A stretch of 64,000 nt of DNA from Diphasiastrum complanatum (GCA_029204225.1 CM055097.1:52630592-52694591); one strand, 5' to 3'. Positions 11,601-24,009 are shown, counted from the stretch's first letter. Numbers and translations: made by a program. Notes: generated from the letters alone by a model not told the origin.

Positions 11601-12614
11601 AGTGTAGATGATGTTACCTTCTCCCTCATAAGACAATAAGGATGTAAAGTATTCCTTATGTCTTGTCATGTGAGATGAGGCTCCACTATCAATCCACCAA
11701 GGATCATTATCATCTATGTTGGCTAACAAACTTGAAGTCATAACAAGTGATTCACATGTGTTATGTTCTTCCTCATCTATTGTAAGATTTCCTTGCCTCT
11801 CTCCTTGCTCTCTTTTCTTCTTATAACATTCATTTGCAAAATGACCTTTTATCCCACAATAAAAGCACTTGAACTTTGACTTATTGTTCTTAGTAGAAGA
11901 GGAAGAGGAAGAGTGATCATCATGATCAAAGTTACCACCTTTGGACCATTTCCCTTTGCCTTTACCTTTGCCCTTGAATTTGCCTTTTGTGAAGAAAGCC
12001 TCTTCACCTCCACCTTGCAAGGATGCACCATCAAGCTTTGATTGCAACCTATGTTCTTCAGCCAATAAGATTTCTTGCAAGTCAACCACACTTGGCAAGA
12101 CTCTTTGAATGGCAAAACTTTGCACAAGGTTAGCATGTTCATTTAGCAAACCATTCAACATAACTTGGACTATTTCACCATCTTTTATGTTCTCATCAAT
12201 GCATGCTAAATCATCACTTAGGGACTTAACTCTCAAGATAAATGCATGAGCACTTTCACCCTCTCTTTGCCTACTAGAAAATATTTGTCTCCTTAGGGTC
12301 AATACCCTAGATGTGGACTTTGATTCAAAGAGCTTCTTTAAGGCATTCCATGCCTCACTTGCACTTTGACACTTTCCAACTTCCTTGAGAAGTTCATTTG
12401 TAACATTCATTTTAATGATATGAAGAGCCCTTTTGGCCTTCTTATCAAACCTTTGTTGCTCTTGAAGTGTGAGAGGTCTCTCTTCAATTTCTGCAACTAT
12501 GTCCATGAGTCCATTCAACTCAAGTAAGGACTCCATCCTCACTTTCCAAGTAGAGTAGTTTGATGAACTCAACCTTTCACTAGACTCTAGCATGATCCCA
12601 CCATTGGAATCCAT
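8661..12614 (-). pseudogene. Copia B gag-pol polyprotein, one nonsense codon
   Basis: Starts at an ATG (MDSNGGIMLESSERLSSSNY) and runs about 1,317 codons in one frame, the full length of a plant copia polyprotein. Domains: gag; Gly/Lys-rich linker; CCHC knuckle CFYCGIKGHFANEC near residue 250; protease WWIDSGASSHMT near 305; integrase zinc region WHKRLGHPN near 441, HSDIHSS near 500 and RSDNGGEYTSN near 565; reverse transcriptase from GCKWIFKIK near 840, with YVDD at about 9640; RNase H with SLSSTEAEYKALT near 9030. The only break is a TGA at 9909-9911 between WDM and QMDVTNAFLNG, where related elements have an amino acid. It is otherwise free of frameshifts and could act in trans if readthrough occurred; that is inference. 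Confidence 0.93.
8666..8677 (-). other. Polypurine tract of copia B
   Basis: On the minus strand GAAGTGGGAG immediately precedes the LTR start TGTGAAAATTG. The gag-pol frame reads through it, and its stop codon TGA (8661-8663) lies inside the first bases of the LTR. Confidence 0.8.
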
Positions 12615-13774
12615 GATTCTAATGTTTCTTCAACTTTTAGGTTCTGTCCTAAAGCACTTAGCACTCACTTTTCTCTCAACAAATGATAGATAAAGAGATC
12701 TATGAAGATTTAGGACCCTAAAACACTTCTATTTTGAACCTAGATGGTTTCCAAGCATAGAAAGGAAGATTGAAACACATGCAACACTTTGCACACACTA
12801 AGAATGGATTACAAAATCAAACCAACCTGAACACACTCTTGCTTAAGCTCTCAAACTTTCCAGCAAGTGACCAAATCAAGTTATGGTGTGAAGAGTTACT
12901 TGCATTCTTAGAAAATACCCAAAACTAGGATGCCAAGATTACCAAGTAATGAACAAACTTGATCAACATATGATCAACACACTAAGATATTGATTCAACC
13001 TGTAAAACCACATGTAAACCACACTTCTAAAAGTTTATAAACTCCAGCAAGTGATAAATACAAGATTTAGAGGTGAATGAATGAGCACACTTAGTGAATC
13101 ACAAGACTAGCTTCACTATCTTGTCAAATCTTGGTGTTTAGATGTAGATCTAAGATCACTTCACATGAGAATGTTCCTCAACCTGTTAAGAACCTGAAAA
13201 CACACTTGCATAATGGTTAACACCTTCCAGCAAATGCTCCAATCAAATTACATAAGGAGAGTTACTTACATGCTCAACAAAGTACACCAAAATTTATGCC
13301 AAAATTGATGACAATCTTTACAATATGCTCTTCACAATGGAGCTTACAATATGTTCACCCAAAAAAGGGGATCTTTCATCCAAATGGGAGCTTTGCTCAG
13401 CCTTTAGGAGAATTACAACTCACTCAAAAGAGCATTTGTCATCCACTTAAGGAGAAGTTTCATCCACTTAAGGAGAGTGTTCATCCAAGAATGGAGATTG
13501 TCAACAATAGGATTGAAAAGAACATTGTTAGTATTGAATATGCACAAGCCTCACAATCACAAATGATTAGGTGTTATGATCTGATCCAAAATAGTTTCTT
13601 TTCAGCCTCTGATCTTCAATAGACCTGAAATATGCTTTTGATCCACAAGTTCAACTCACAAAACAAAGGTTAGTAAGATTTGATCAACAAAGCAATGCAA
13701 AATCATGCTAGAACTTGATCAAACATCCAAATATCACCAAAAATGGAATACTTACTGTAAATAGAAGCCAACCA
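12615..13774 (-). repeat. Leader of copia B with imperfect repeats
   Basis: A 1.16-kb untranslated leader. Blocks around 12828-12915, 13005-13075 and 13185-13290 share phrases such as CTTGC, TCCAGCAA(G/A)TG and GAGTTACTT(G/A)CAT, indicating degenerate tandem duplication. A shorter repeat of CATCCACTTAAGGAGA occurs twice near 13440-13475. A plus-strand open frame at 13296-13622 is read as accidental. Confidence 0.5.
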
Positions 13775-13786
13775 GCTCTGATACCA
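13775..13786 (-). other. Primer-binding site of copia B
   Basis: GCTCTGATACCA on the plus strand is the reverse complement of TGGTATCAGAGC and directly abuts the 5' LTR. Confidence 0.9.
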
Positions 13787-14441
13787 TGTGAAAAATACAT
13801 ATCCTAAGTGGATCTAAACTCCAAGATCATTGGCTTGAATGCTTGCACTCCAAACTACATAAGCTAGGAATTGGCAACACATTCTATGCTACCTAGAATG
13901 CAAAGAACTTGATCAAAAAGCATTTATCACAAATGGAAACTTCCATAAACATCAAGTGCGGCCCAAAATAGCATTATACAGTCCATAATACATCAGCCTA
14001 CCACTTTTGGAAAGCACCTAAGATCATACACAATAGCTTGAAGACAATACACACAACAATGCTCTCAATGGAGGAAGAAACAATGACAATGATCTATTGA
14101 TCTCAATGAAGCATACAAAAGGTTTCTCCAACCTGTTCTCCACGACTTCCCTACTATTTATGGATGAGGAAGATGACTCTCTCTCCTCTCTCTAGAAGGT
14201 ACTTGACCCTAGATATTCCCTATATAGGAAAAATAGCTAAAAATGGCTTATATGACCAAAATACATCAAAATGGTCTCATTTTGAAGGGTATGAAGTTTG
14301 ACACTTCATCATACTGAAAAAATACAATAAATAAAAACATTGTGGCCTGGTTCACACGTGCAAAACTCCAGAACCAAAACTATTTACAATTTTAGCCAAT
14401 TTAGGCCTCAAACTAGCTAGGAAATGTTGACAATTTTCACA
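13787..14441 (-). repeat. 5' LTR of copia B
   Basis: A complete 655-bp LTR. On the plus strand it starts TGTGAAAAATAC and ends ATTTTCACA, giving TG...CA ends and a terminal inverted repeat TGTGAAAA. CACGTG lies at 14354-14359. Confidence 0.88.
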
Positions 14442-14637
14442 TGTGGGACAACATTCTCATTGTCATCTTCTTGGAGAGAGAGAGAGAGTGAGTGAGAGAG
14501 AGCTTGTGGAGAAGGAGGGAATGAGTAGAAGCAGTGTGCTTGGTGCCTCCCACTTCAGACCCTGTTAATTTGTTGCATCTCATCTCCTCCACTTCCAATT
14601 TGTGCTCAATCCCACAGAGACAAGGAGGAGAAAAGGA
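14442..14637. other. Short flank between copia B and C
   Basis: A GA-rich run lies near 14473-14502. No coding or element sequence was recognised, and nothing matches the part of element A that is lost at 8370. Confidence 0.4.
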
Positions 14638-15724
14638 TGTTGGAGAAAGAGGGGAAGAATAAATGACGAACACGAACGAGAAACGAACTCGAACAAGAAA
14701 CGAACGAGAAGCGAACTCGAACAGAAAATATTCGTGCACAGCGGAATGAATTATTTGACTCTCTCTGTAAGCATGACTACGCCTATCAAAATGAAGAGAA
14801 CTTTAGTGATAGAAATCACAGTCATTCTAGATTACGTAGCCAAACATTTAATGGATGAAGCGCTAGATGAATAATTTGTCTTGAATTGCAAGACAAATTA
14901 TCAGTCGCGAATGATTCACAAAGAGCTAGACTGTGCTCGACTCAGAATTAGTCGCGAGTTATTCACGAAAGACAAGACTAAAAGTTGATCGTCTATTACT
15001 AGAAAGAGCAACTAGAAAGATCAGATAAAATGAAGAACAAGCATAGCAATATTAACACAAATCTGCATGTAGAACAAAGAGCTGTATTAGATTAAGTATA
15101 TCATATATACAAGTTAATATTGTGGCAGAGCACAATACAATAGCGGACGAAACCGCGTGCCCTACAAAGCTTATTTTGTCTATAATGAGGAATGAAACCT
15201 CTTCTCTTAGTCTCTTCTTCTCTCACTTGATCATCTGATATCATCGTCATCTCATGAATGGTGTCCAAAATATGTATATATACATAATATTACAGGTGTG
15301 CAGATGTGAAAGTACAGAGTGGATGTGTTATCTATAGGAGATCGTGGGTGGCTGCAATCGTTGTCCAATCTGTTAGCGCAACTACATGGAGTGACCGTAA
15401 AAAGGGTGCGACGTCAACCAGTTCTGAAGTGAATGTTGGTGATGATAAGAAAAGTGGGTCACTCATATGAATGGCCTTAGGATAAGATTTACAAGGTGTC
15501 TTAGCTTTTAGGGCACCTTCGGCATTCTGTAGGATAGTGTCCTCTTTTCGCTTGTCACCATGACCTGTGTAAATACATAGTGTTCGCTATTTTTTCGTCT
15601 TTTATTCGTCTGTGCAAATTTGCGTGTAAATATGCAAGTTGCGTGACAACGTTAGTAAATATGTAGCAAGAATGAAGGCAGATTAAAAATGGGATTTAGG
15701 AGAGTAGGAGGAGTAAATCCAACA
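14638..15724 (-). repeat. 3' LTR of copia C
   Basis: About 1,087 bp with TGTTGG and CCAACA ends, matching those of the LTR at 18642-19722. It contains runs of CGAACTCGAAC-like sequence near 14665-14720 and TATA-like sequence near 15275. The C-rich tract at 15725-15732 is the complement of the polypurine tract. Confidence 0.72.
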
Positions 15725-15731
15725 CCCCCCC

Positions 15732-18129
15732 TTAATCTGGATCCGTAAATGTCTTGATTTTCAGACTGAGCAATGCACAAAATTTGTTGGGTGCATTAAT
15801 ACTAAGTGCTTTCGTGAAAATGTCTACAACCATGTCCTGCGTTCTGCAGTACGTTAAGCTTACCTCCCTGTCGAAAACTTTGCCCTTGATGTAGTGATAT
15901 TTGATCTCAATGTGCTTACTCCTAGAATGAAATCTAAGGCTGGCTGATAAGGCAATAGCACTTTGGTTATCACAAAACAAAATTGGAGGGCTTGTCAGAT
16001 ACAGATTGATCTCTGACAGCAAATTTCTCAACCAAAACGCTTCCTTAATAGATTGAGAAATAGCAATGTATTCTGCTTCAGTAGAAGAAAGTGTGATAGA
16101 GGTTTGCTTACCACTGTTCCATGAAATAGGACCGCCGTTGAAGAAGAACGTAAATCCAGATGTGGACTTATGATTGTCTACATCTCCTCCCCAGCTTGCA
16201 TCAGAATAACCACTGAGTTGATGAAGATTGTCGTTGCTGACATCTTCATAGCAGATGCATTGGTCCATGGTAGCTCGCATATATCTCATGGCTCGTATAA
16301 GAGCCTTCCAATGGGTAATTCCAGGATTAGCCATGTATTGGCTGAGTGAGCTAACAACAAAAGAGATATCTGGTCTTGTATAGACCATTGCGTACATGAG
16401 AGATCCAAGTGTCGATCGATACAGATATTCTCTCATCAACTCATCTTCCTGCTTGGTCTGGGGACATTTGTCCTTCGACAAATGCAGGCCTGGATCCATT
16501 GGTGAGTGAGTTAGTTTACGATTCATCAAATTATATCTGTTAAGAACATTGTGAAGATACCTTTGTTGAGTGATGTAAATCAGTCAATTCTGTCTCTGTG
16601 GATTTGAGTTCCAAGACAAAAGTGAGCTTTGCCCAGATCAGTCATGTCGAATTCTGAGAACAGCATCTATTTTGCATCCTTGACCATTTTGGTATTGTTG
16701 CTGAAGAGCAACGTATCATCAACGTACAAGGTGATGATAATGAAGGATTGTTGCACTAACCTTGAATAAACGTTGCAATCAGCAGTGCTTGGTTTGAATT
16801 CTTGTTCAATTGGAATGTGTTGATCCTCTGAAACCAACCTCTGGCAGACTGTTTCAAGTCGTACAGTGTTTCATGCCTTCCAGAACGTATCCCTTGGGTT
16901 GGATCATGTAGATATCTTCTTGTATGACTCCGTTCAGATAGGTTGTTTGTACATCAAGTTGGTGTACTTCGAGGTCGACAGCTACAGCATAAGACAAGAG
17001 CATTCGGATAGACGAATGTTTGATGACTAGACTAAAAGTCTCACTGTAGTCGACATTCGAGATCTAGGTGAATCCTCGTGCTACTAGTCTAGCCTTCCTT
17101 CGATCAATTGCTCCGTTGGCATTATATTTGATCTTAAAGATCCATTTGCAATCAATAAGATTGCAGCCAATAGGAGCTTTGACTAATGACCATGTGTGAT
17201 TCTTGATCAGAGATAAATACTCTCTGTCCATGGCCCCTCTCCAGAGATCAGAGTCTGGTTGGCTGAGTGCCTCTTTGACTGTCGTCGGTTCCTGCATTAA
17301 GAGACAGACAGACTCAGGAGTATACCTTGTGGGCTGTGTGCACACTCGGCTTGATCTTCTAGGATGATTCGACTGATGAACCGCTCTTGGGACTTGTTGC
17401 TAAGTAGCAGCAACATCTTCGTCTAATTCGTTGTCTCAAAGTGGGTCAACAATAGACACGCCTAAGCCAGAAGCTTGGACTGTTGTGTCAATGGTAGGAG
17501 ATGTAGGTTCTTCTTGAGCAATATCCTTGCATTTGAGGTCAATGAATTGATCCTCGATAAAGATTGTATTCCGGCTATACAAGATTTGTTGGGTATCAGG
17601 ATTGTACAGCTTGTAGGTGTTATCAGACGAAGTATATCCGATCAGGATGGTCTTGAGACTTTGGAAGTCCAATTTCTTTCTTGTTTATTTTGGGATCTGC
17701 ACGTAGGCAATGCACTCGAACACTCTTAGGTTCTTCAAAGAAGGCTTAGAGCCTGTCCACACCTTCTGGGGTGTCTTGTCTGAGAGGGCCTTGGTCGAAC
17801 ATCTGTTCTGGAGGTAAGCTGCAGTGGAGACAGCTTCAACCCAGCATCTCTTGGGCAACGATGCATGCGATAGCATACACTTAGCAGATTCGACCAAACT
17901 ACGGTTCTTCCTCTCAGCTAAGCCATTAGACTAAGGACTGTAAGGAGTGATGAATTGTTGCTCAATGCCTTGGCTTTGATAGTACTCCTTAAACTTGACA
18001 GAGATGTATTCTCCACCGTTGTTTGACCTTAGGTCCTTGATCGTCCTTCTAGTCTCCTTTTTTGCATGCTCCTTGAAGATTCTGAAGTAGTTGAAAGCTT
18101 AGGATTTCTTCTTTATGAAATACACCATC
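15732..18129 (-). pseudogene. Copia C integrase-RT-RNase H, decayed
   Basis: From right to left: integrase core with a GGEYIS-like block near 18025 and VESAKCML near 17890; a frame break near 17684; the linker; reverse transcriptase start CKWIFKIKYNANGAIDRRKARLV near 17100; a highly disrupted middle of the reverse transcriptase (16530-17060); then an open frame 16529-15732 with TRPDISFVVSSLSQYM, SGYSDASWGGD, LSSTEAEYIAIS and ADIF-like VVDIFTKAL blocks of RNase H. Frameshifts and stops make it non-functional. Confidence 0.85.
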
Positions 18130-18641
18130 GTGATGTCAGCAACGACAACCTTCATCAGCTCAATGGATATTCTGATGCAAGCTGGGGAGGAGATGCAGAC
18201 CATCGTAAGTCCATATCTGGATTTACATTCTTTTTCAATGGCGATCCTAGTTCGTGGAATAGTCGTAAGCAAACCTCTATCGCACTTTCTTCTACTGAAG
18301 CAGAATATATTGCTGCTTCTCAATCTATTAAGGAAGCATTTTGGTTGAGAAATTTGTTGTCAAACATCAATCTGTATCAGTACAGCCCTACAATTTTGTT
18401 TTGTGATAACTAAAATGCTATTGCCTTATCGGCCAACCCTAGATTTCATTCTAGGAGTAAGCACATTGAGATAAGATATGGGGCAAGGTTCTCGACATAG
18501 AGGTGAGCTTAACGTACTACAGAACGCAGGACATGGTTGCAAACATTTTTACGAAAGCACTCAGTGTTAATGCACACAAAAGATTTTATGCATTGCTAAG
18601 TTTGAAGATCAAGGCATTCACGGATCCAGATTAAGGAAGGG
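18130..18641 (+). pseudogene. Copia C' RNase H fragment
   Basis: Begins at DVSNDNLHQ and covers GYSDASWGGD and LSSTEAEYIAAS. An in-frame TAA at 18411 replaces a residue just after CDN, and there is further loss near 18480. It ends with a GGAAGGG polypurine tract at 18635-18641 directly before the LTR. It therefore keeps a normal 3' end of a plus-strand element, whose 5' side is replaced by inverted element C. Confidence 0.82.
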
Positions 18642-19722
18642 TGTTGGACTTACTCCTCCTACTCTCCTAAATTCCAATTTTAGTCTGCCTCCATTCATGC
18701 TGCATATTTTTCTAACGTTGTCACACAGTCTGTATTTTTACTTGCAAATTCGCACAGACAAAGAAAAGGCGAATGAATCGTGACACTGTGTTCTTACAAG
18801 GTCATGGTGACAGGCGAAAAGGGGACACTACCTTACTGAATGCCAAAGGTGCCCTAACAGATAAGGCACCTTGTAAATTTTATCCTAAGGCTATTCGTAA
18901 GAGTGACGCACTTTTGCGTCACCACCAACATTCACTTCAGCACTGGCTGACGTCGCACCCTTTTCACCTTCACCCCATGCAATTGCGCTAACAGATTGGA
19001 CAACAATTGCAGCCACCCACGATCTCCTACAGACAGCACATCCACTCTGTACTTTTGCATCTGCACACCTATAATATTATGTATATATATTGGATACCAT
19101 CTGCGTATTCGATGATGATGATCAGATGACCAAGTGAGTTAAGAAGAGACTGAGAGAAGGAGATTTTTTTTTATTCCTCATTACAGACAAATAAGCTTCG
19201 TAAGGCATGCAGTTTCGTCCGCTATTGTATTGTGCTCTGCCGCATTATTAACTTGTATACATGATATACTTAATCTGATACAACTCTTTGTTCTGCATTC
19301 AGATCTGTGTTAATATTGCTATGCTTGTTCTTCATTTTGTCTGATCTTTCTCTTTCCGGTAATAGACAATCAACTTTTAGTCTTGTCTTTCGCAAACAAT
19401 TCACGACTAATTATCAGTCGAGCACAGTCTAGCTCTTCGCAAATCATTCGTGACAGATAATTTGTCTTGCAATTCACGACAAATTATTCATCTAGCGCTT
19501 CATCCATTTAAATGTTTGGCTATGTAATCTAGAATGACTGCGAATTCTATCACTAAAGCTTTGCTCATTCTGATAGGCGTAGTCATGCTTAGGGAGAGAG
19601 TCATTTAACTCATTCCACTGTGCACGAACATTTTATGTTCGAGTTCGCTTCTTATTCATTTCTTGTTCGAGTTCGTTTCTCGTTCGTGTTCGTCACTTAT
19701 TCTTCCTCCCTCTCTCCCAACA
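18642..19722 (+). repeat. LTR shared by copia C' and D
   Basis: A 1,081-bp LTR with TGTTGG...CCAACA ends. A polypurine tract lies on its left and a primer-binding site on its right, so it is the 3' LTR of C' and the 5' LTR of D. TATATATATT occurs near 19083. Internal short repeats of TTCGTGTTCG type lie near 19635-19695, and the TTTGTCTTGCAATTC region holds inverted repeats. Confidence 0.82.
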
Positions 19723-19734
19723 TGGTATCAGAGT
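19723..19734 (+). other. Primer-binding site of copia D
   Basis: TGGTATCAGAGT directly follows the LTR end CCAACA; the last base differs from the usual TGGTATCAGAGC. Confidence 0.85.
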
Positions 19735-19882
19735 CAGGTTCTTTATAGCTCAATTAGCTCCCACTGTACAAGACTCTACTAGCCGATAGAGTAATTGTTT
19801 TCTTGTTCTATATTTTTCAGTATCAAATTTTCATTCTTAAGTCACTGATAGTTTCTCCTATCACTTAGACTAATTCTTCCAC

Positions 19883-22800
19883 ATGGATTCCCAAGGGAAA
19901 GCCAGTCCTCTCACGGACAAGCTTGATGGAGCCAGTTACCATCTGTGGAAATTTAAGATGAAGACTGTACTAATGGCAAAAGAATTATACGATGTTGTTA
20001 CAGGTGCAGAAGGAAACCCGAAGTGGACGACGTGACAATTGCCAGATGGAAGCTGAAGAATGGAAATGCTTTTGTGCTGATTATCCTCAATATCATGGAT
20101 ACACAGATCGGCCATGTATCCAAGGCTCAGACATCAAAAGAAGTCTAGGACATCTTGAGCACACTGTACGAAGTGCGAGATATAGCTTCCAAGCTACATC
20201 TCAGGAAGAAATTCTACTCCCTCAAGATGACGAATGGTGATTCTCTGCAGAATCACATTAATCAATTCAAGAACCTGCTAAGACAAATGGCCGCTGTCGG
20301 ATTTGTCATAGACGATCAAGACGCAGTGATGCAACTGCTTACAAACTTGCCAAGTTCTTACGACAGCTGGGTGATGATCATCATGACTCATCCAGAGTTG
20401 ACTCTTTCAAGAGTCATCACTATGTTGTTGCAGGAAGACACGCGAAGGAACAAAGCCTCAAGTTCCTCAGCTGATTCTCACGCCTTGTACACCAACAACA
20501 CGACAAAGCAGAAGAAGAAGAAAGGCCCAAAGCTATCAAAGCCAGACCAGAAACCAACTCAGCACAAGGAACAGTCGAATCCGCAGACAAAGAAGAAACT
20601 GTTCTACAGATACTGTAAACAAAACAACCATGAATTCAAGACTGCCGAATACTTCAAGGGAAGAACAACAGCAAGGGCAGTTGAATCAAGTGGCAAATGC
20701 AGCTACAGAAGCTCCACAACCCATTCAAGAAGCGGATCATAATGCCTTCATGACCAACCATCAAGGAGCATCTGGCGACAGTTCTTGGTTCCTGAATTCC
20801 GGAGCCACTCAGCACATGACTTGCCTGATTGGCTGTTTCGAATCCTATACACCTTACAGTACCCAAAAATTAGTTCACCTTGGCGACAATAGCACACAAG
20901 CTATTAAAGGTGAAGGAACTATAACATTATGCTTTGCAAATGATCAATCTAAACTACTCTTCAAAGTTCTGTATGTACCTAAGTTATCCACAAATCTGCT
21001 CTCTGTAAGTAGAATCAAAGATCTAGGACACAGAGTAGATTTTGAATGTGATCAATGCAAAGTAGTTGATAGGACAGGCTAGATCCTAGCACTCGAAAAG
21101 AGACATGGATACTTGTATAAATTGAGTCATTTCTTTTATGCCTCTAGTTGGGCTCTCAGTACTTCAATTCAATCAAATAAAGGTTTACTTTGGCATTGTA
21201 TACTTGGTCATTTAAATTATGATGTTGTACAATGAATGTCTAGACAATCTATTGTTCTTGATCTCAACTATCCTCACGAAACAGTCGAGCTAAATGTCTG
21301 TCAAGACTGTCTAGTTGGAAAACAGACTAGGAAGCCATTTAAGTCAAGCCATCAACATGTTGCTAGAGGATTGCTAGATGTTGTACATACAGATATTTGT
21401 GGCCTGATAAAAAATCCTTCGTTGAAGGAAGCCAAGTATTTTATAACCTTTATTGATGAATTCTCAAGAAGAATGATGGTGTACTTCATAAAGAAGAAAT
21501 CAAAAGCCTTCAACTACTTCAGAATCTTCAAGGAGCATGCAGAAAAGGATACTGGAAGGACAATCAAGGCCTAAGGTCAGAGAACGGTGGAGAATATATC
21601 TCTGTCGAGTTCAAGAAATACTGCCAAAGCCAAGGCATTGAGCGACAATTCATCACTCCTTACAGTCCTCAGTCTAATGTCTTAGCTGAGAGGAAGAACC
21701 GAACTCTAGTCGAATCTGCTAAGTGTATGCTAGCACATGCATCGTTGCCCAAGAGGTTCTAGGCTGAAGCTGTCTTCACTACAACTTACATCCAGAAAAG
21801 ATGTTCAACCAAAGCCCTCTCAGACAAGACACCCCACAAGGTGTGGACAGGCTCCAAGCCTTCTTTGAAGAACCTAAGAGTGTTTGGGTGCATTTCCTAC
21901 GCGCATATTCCAAAGGACACAAGGAAGAAATTGGACTTCCAAGGTCTAAAGACCATCCTTATCGGATATACTTCGTCTGATAACACCTACAAGCTATACG
22001 ATCCAAATACCCAGCAAATCTTGTATAGCCAGGATACAGTCTTTATCAAGGATTAGCTCGTCGACCTCAAAGGCAAGGATATTGCTCAAAAAGAACCTTC
22101 ATCACATGCCATTGATATGACAATTCGAGCTTCTGGCTCAGGAACGTCTATTGTCGACCCACTTCAAGACAGCAAATCAGACAAAGATGTTGCTGCTACC
22201 CAACAACATATCCCAGGAGTGGTTCATCAGTCGAATCCTCCCAGAAGATCAAGCCGAGTGCGCACACAGCCCATAAGGTATACTCCTGAGTCTGTCTGTC
22301 TTTTAATGCAGGAACCGATGACAGTCAAAGAGGCACTTAGCCAACCAGACTCTGATCTCTGGAGAGAAGCTATGGACATAGAGTATTCCTCTCTGATCAA
22401 GAATCAGACATGGTCATTAGTCGAAGCTCCTATTGGCTGCAATATTATTGATTGCAAATGCATCTTTAAGATCAAATATAACGCAAACGGAGCGATTGAT
22501 CAAAGGAAGGCTAGACTGGTAGCACGAGGATTCACCCAGATCCCGAATGTCGACTACAATAAGACTTTTAGTCCAATCATCAAACATTCATTGATCCGAA
22601 TGCTCTTGTCTTATGCTGCAGCTGCCGACCTTGAAGTACATCAACTCGATGTACAAACAGCCTATCTGAATGGAGTTATGCAAGAAGATATCTACATGAT
22701 CCAACCCAAAGGATACGTTCTGGAAGGCATGAAGAATCATGTCTGTAAACTCCATAAAGCATTTTACAGCTTGAAACAGTCTGCTAGAGCACATTCCTCA

Positions 22801-23872
22801 TTGAACAAGGATTTAAACCAAGCACTATTGATTGCAACGTTTATTCAAAGTCAGTGCTGCAATCCTTTATTATCATCACCTTGTATGTTGATGATATGTT
22901 GCTCTTCAACAACAATGCCAATATGGTCAAGGATTTGAAACAGATGTTGTTCTCAGAATTCAACATGACTGAGCTCACTTCTGTCTTGGAATTCAAATCC
23001 ACAGAGACAGAGAAAATTGACTGATTTACATCACTCAACAAAGGTATCTTCATAATGTTCTTAACAGGTACAATTTGATGAATTGTAAATTAGCTCACTC
23101 ACCAATGGATCCAGGCCTGCATTTGTCAAAGGACCAATGTCCCCAGACAAAGCAAGAAGAGGAGCAGATGAGAGAATACCCATATCGATCGATACTCGCA
23201 TCTCTCATGTATGCAATGGTCTATACAAGGTCAGATATCTCTTTTGTTGTCAGCTCACTCAGCCAATACATGGCTGATCCTGGAATTACCCATTGGAAGG
23301 CTCTTATTCGAGTCATGAAATATATTCGAGCTACCATGGACCAGTGCATCTGCTATGGAGATGTCAGCAACGACAATCTTCATCGGCTCAGTGGATATTC
23401 TGATGCAAGCTGGGGAGGAGATGCAAACCATCGTAAGTCCACATTTGGATTTACATTCTTCTTCAATGGCGGTCCTATTTCGTGGAACAGTCATAAGCAA
23501 ACCTCTATCACACTTTCTTCTACTAAAGCAGAATATATTGCTGCTCCTCAATCTATTAAGGAAGCATTTCGGTTGAGAAATTTGCTGTCAGACATCAATC
23601 TGTATCAATACAGCCCTACAATTTTGTTTTGTGATAACCAATGTGCTATTGCCTTATCGACCAACCCTAGATTTCATTCTAGGAGTAAACAATTTGAGAT
23701 AAGATATCACTACATCAGGGGCAAGGTTCTCGACAGAGATGTGAGCTTAACATACTGCAGAACGCAGGACATGGTTGCAGATATTTTTACGAAAGCACTC
23801 AGTGTTAATGCACACAATAGATTTTGTGCATTGCTAAGTCTTAAGATCAAGGCATTCACGAATCCAGATTAA
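19883..23872 (+). pseudogene. Copia D gag-pol, multiple frameshifts
   Basis: ATG at 19883 (MDSQGKASPLTDKLDGASYHLW) opens gag, which shifts frame before 20155 and again near 20630. Protease-like SWFLNSGATQHMT near 20790 has N in place of the catalytic Asp seen in relatives (D-S-G). Integrase pieces lie at 21236-21574 (CQDCLVGKQTRKPF, VVHTDICG) and 21580-22056. Reverse transcriptase starts in the 22117-22938 frame (IIDCKCIFKIKYNANG). The region round the expected YVDD (22800-23070) is disrupted. RNase H at 23075-23872 is open (GYSDASWGGD), ending with FTNPD and a stop before the polypurine tract. It is non-functional. Confidence 0.88.
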
Positions 23873-24009
23873 GTGGGGGTGTTGGATTTACTCCTCCTAC
23901 TCTCCTAAATCCCAACTTTAATCTTGCTGCATATTTTTCTAACATTGTCATGCAGTCTGTATTTTTACTCGCAAATTCGCACAGACGAAGAAAAGACGAA
24001 TGAATCGCA
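23873..24009 (+). repeat. Polypurine tract and truncated 3' LTR of copia D
   Basis: AAGTGGGGG precedes TGTTGGATTTACTCC at 23880. The LTR matches 18642 onward, with small differences, for about 130 bp and then stops after CGCAACAC. Confidence 0.85.

Larger units (their letters stand above)
8370..14441 (-). mobile_element. Ty1/copia element B, nearly intact
   Basis: A minus-strand element with complete 5' LTR (13787-14441), primer-binding site, leader, one gag-pol frame and a polypurine tract, but only the proximal 296 bp of its 3' LTR. The shared LTR portion reads identically in both copies, with an offset of 5776 bases, so insertion was recent. The gag-pol frame has a single in-frame TGA. 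No target-site duplication can be scored because the distal end of the 3' LTR is missing. Confidence 0.9.
14638..18129 (-). mobile_element. Ty1/copia element C, 3' part
   Basis: A minus-strand copy of the same family as D and I. It has a 3' LTR, polypurine tract, RNase H, reverse transcriptase and integrase. It ends in the integrase at about 18129, where a plus-strand piece (C') of the same family begins, giving a head-to-head junction. Gag, protease and 5' LTR are missing. Confidence 0.82.
18642..24009 (+). mobile_element. Ty1/copia element D, near full length but decayed
   Basis: A 5' LTR (18642-19722), primer-binding site, full set of gag-pol domains and the first 130 bp of a 3' LTR. The 3' LTR stops at about 24009, where the unrecognised ORF region begins. 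It is the most complete member here of the family that includes C, C' and I. Confidence 0.85.

Noticed and set aside
13296-13622. 108-codon plus-strand frame with HP-rich text
   Set aside because: It lies in the untranslated leader of minus-strand copia B and its pattern comes from short DNA repeats.
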